From Oreocharis arfaki (lineage: Eukaryota > Chordata > Aves > Passeriformes > Paramythiidae), in contig VZRR01011663.1 of NCBI GenBank assembly GCA_013398015.1, positions 682,001 through 746,000 on the forward strand: a stretch of DNA of 64,000 bases, in the 5' to 3' direction. Positions 61,798 through 64,000 of the stretch are shown one piece after another (position 1 is the stretch's first letter; each line of letters starts with the position of its first letter). Both the position numbers and the translations under genes were made by a program. The notes under the pieces were generated by a model. That model was not told the origin of the DNA and searched no databases. It saw only the letters and a program-made list of their open reading frames with translations.

Positions 61798-64000
61798 ATG
61801 TAAAAAGGAATGTTCCTTGGACTACAATAAGGTTTCCTACCAATTTTCCTTTGATTATATTACAGATGACAGTTTATAACAGAACTGCAGACTATAGTAA
61901 CACGGAAAAAACCCATAAAATGTAACATTTATATTTTTCCAACTCCTTGTCAGACATCAGAGGGATTTAAAAAATTTAGCAAGGAATTTACAGCTTGACA
62001 CAATCTCATGTGCAGTAAAAATAATATAAATATCAAAAGTAATCTCCTTCATTCCGTCCTTCCCCCACCCTTGAAAAGAGGCAAATTGGAGAAGTATTAA
62101 AAAATAACATGGACTCCCAAGGTGAAGCTGATAATAAATACAAAAAGTCACAGGGAAACAATTTTTTCTCACTCTATGAGAAGGCTCAGTCAGTATATTC
62201 TTGATATGTCAATGAAATACTCTTTCTGAAAAATCTGTTCGTAGTGTATCTACCACCTTCTTTTTTTTCCTATAGGTAATTCTATACATGGGCCAAGGAG
62301 CTTTTAGAAGAATTTGGGTTCCTTCAAAGAGCAGCAAAACTTTTAAACCTTGTATTTCAGCTGGGACTGCGGGTGTAATCACTTGAGTATTTCTGTGTGG
62401 GAGCAACTTGGGGCAGGTGTGTTGTACAAGGAACTTCTCTGAGAACATTCACATGAGTAAAATTATTCTTTTGCAAAGCTGTGGACTGGGCCAGTAACCG
62501 AATCACCATATTTCCCATGGCATTCTCAGTGGCACAGGCAGTTTCACTGCACGGAGAATATGAATAGTTCTTTGGTGTTGGGTCCTTCACAATAATGCTT
62601 TTACACATTCAACACAGAGCCCCTTTGTACCTTTACCTTTTGGTAAAGGGTGTTGCACTGTTTTGGTATATGTATCTTTTTTCCTTTGTCCAAAACTCAA
62701 GCAAAGGCATTCAAAATTGTCTCTGAGGTTATTTTTTAAAAAAATTATTCATGTGTACTTAGAGCAATTATATATATACCCATATTATACAGCTGAAGGG
62801 AAAAAAAACCCAGCTTGACTCAAGTTATAATAACAGACACTCCGAGTAAAAGATATATGGAACAAGAAGATAATATGTGAGCAATAGTTAAAAGCATGAG
62901 CAAATTACCAAGATGAGGACTACAATCTATTGATGAACATTAAGCTCAGACAAATAGAGGTTAAAATATCTTATCAGATTCCCTGTAAAATTAATTTTTG
63001 GAACAAATAGAATTAACACAAAAATAAAATTTGACCATGGTAAAAAAAAGGCCTTTTCCTCTGATGAATCTCTCTTGATGTTCTTGCTTCAATGCGAAGG
63101 GAATGAGACTGCAATACTTTTAGTTTATAGAGACACATTTGTTCAGCAATTCTCCACCTAATTTTGAGCATTAGGTTAAACATTTAAACATTAGGTTAGG
63201 AAAAGTTTGCCCCATCCAAGACTACCTTCCTCATTCAAGTCTTGTAGATGCTTTCTGCCTCTGGAGAATTTTTAGGCATAAGTATGAGGAAGGGTAATGA
63301 AAAATAAAAAAAAAGAAAAGAAATCCAGTCTCATCCAACTTGCAATCCAGACAATGAGGAGCCTGATGATGATGAAGTGAATGCTGCAGAAAAGGAACGT
63401 GGTTTGAAATCAGATTGTTTCATGCAAAAAGTCTCCACAAGTATGAGAGCAGCTTTAGACTCCAAGATACGAGATATCTAAAACCAGTTGAAAATATTAA
63501 GCAGTGGGGTTACGTGACTTCAGCTGATGTCCTGTCTCCTGTCTGGGAAGGGTATTTCTGTTTCTTGTACCTAGAGAGGATAGCTGAGCTACCCCAAATT
63601 CCTCAGGAGTAAATACAAATCAAGAAAACTCAAGGGAAAGTTGAATTCTCTACAAAACCCCTGGGTGTGAAATCCTACAGGGGCTGAGACAATGGAGAGA
63701 GTACAAAAAACACCCTACAAGTGGATTTAAAAGATTAGGGGGCAAGTGTCTGTGCAAGAATGGGTGCCATGAGAGGAAATGGAAGTGGTGCAGAGAAAGG
63801 AGAATGAGAGTCTGAACCTCTAAGGCAATTTCTCAAGATTTGGCTGGGTGATGGTTCCTACATTCACAAATGTAATAAAGGCAAATGGAAGGGATGGATT
63901 TGTTTGTCAGTGGTGCCAGAATGCTGTGCCTTTCGGTACCACAGTACTTAACACCTGCCAAACTTGGCTGGTGTCACCTTAATGGGATCAGCAAAAGGCC
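61798..64000. other. Unique AT-rich sequence, no gene seen
   Basis: Contains a 20-base-spaced repeat of CATTAGGTTA (63169 and 63189) and an A-rich run at about 63299-63322. Open frames are 83 codons or shorter and unrecognised. The sequence continues past the window edge without a visible feature boundary. Confidence 0.65.

Overview
This 64 kb window looks like nuclear DNA from a bird and contains no gene I can support. The bird assignment rests on several decayed copies of the CR1 LINE, with the avian-type 3' end (a TTTGGGTTGGAAGGGACC-like motif read on the antisense strand, followed by ATTCTATG/ATTCTGTG-type octamer tails). Remnants of older amniote palindromic elements and one MIR-like fragment agree with this. 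The sequence is AT-rich by eye. Open frames are short, start and stop at random, overlap on both strands and carry no domain I recognise. I see no rRNA, tRNA, CRISPR, operon or prokaryotic signal. It reads as an intergenic gene desert or the inside of a very long intron.

Layout. 1-18.7 kb is mostly unique sequence with ancient palindromic remnants (2854-2926, 4863-4898, 5030-5100, 15548-15619), a MIR-like remnant (14428-14562), an ATTAGC array (9503-9556) and a GC-rich islet (16350-16640). 18.7-19.1 kb is a minus-strand CR1 3' fragment. 19.1-40.5 kb is mostly unique; it holds a GC-rich islet with an internal 21-bp repeat (24765-24960) and a 105-bp sequence present twice in direct orientation exactly 1323 bp apart (28188-28292 and 29511-29615), flanking AT-rich DNA rich in homeodomain-like cores. 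40.6-41.0 kb is a strongly pyrimidine-biased tract. 41-51.6 kb is mostly unique. 51.6-61.1 kb is the repeat-rich part: five CR1 fragments (51672-51712 minus, 53092-53195 minus, 54903-55320 plus, 60258-60700 plus, 61012-61098 minus) and a very AT-rich tract (59080-59290). The rest to 64 kb is unique sequence with one further ancient palindromic half.

No genes work together here. The only past coding sequence I can identify is the decayed C-terminal end of CR1 ORF2 in three of the CR1 copies. The most interesting items are the paired 105-bp repeat, the ATTAGC array and the ancient palindromic remnants. All need database comparison that I could not run. I did not find evidence for a novel biological system.
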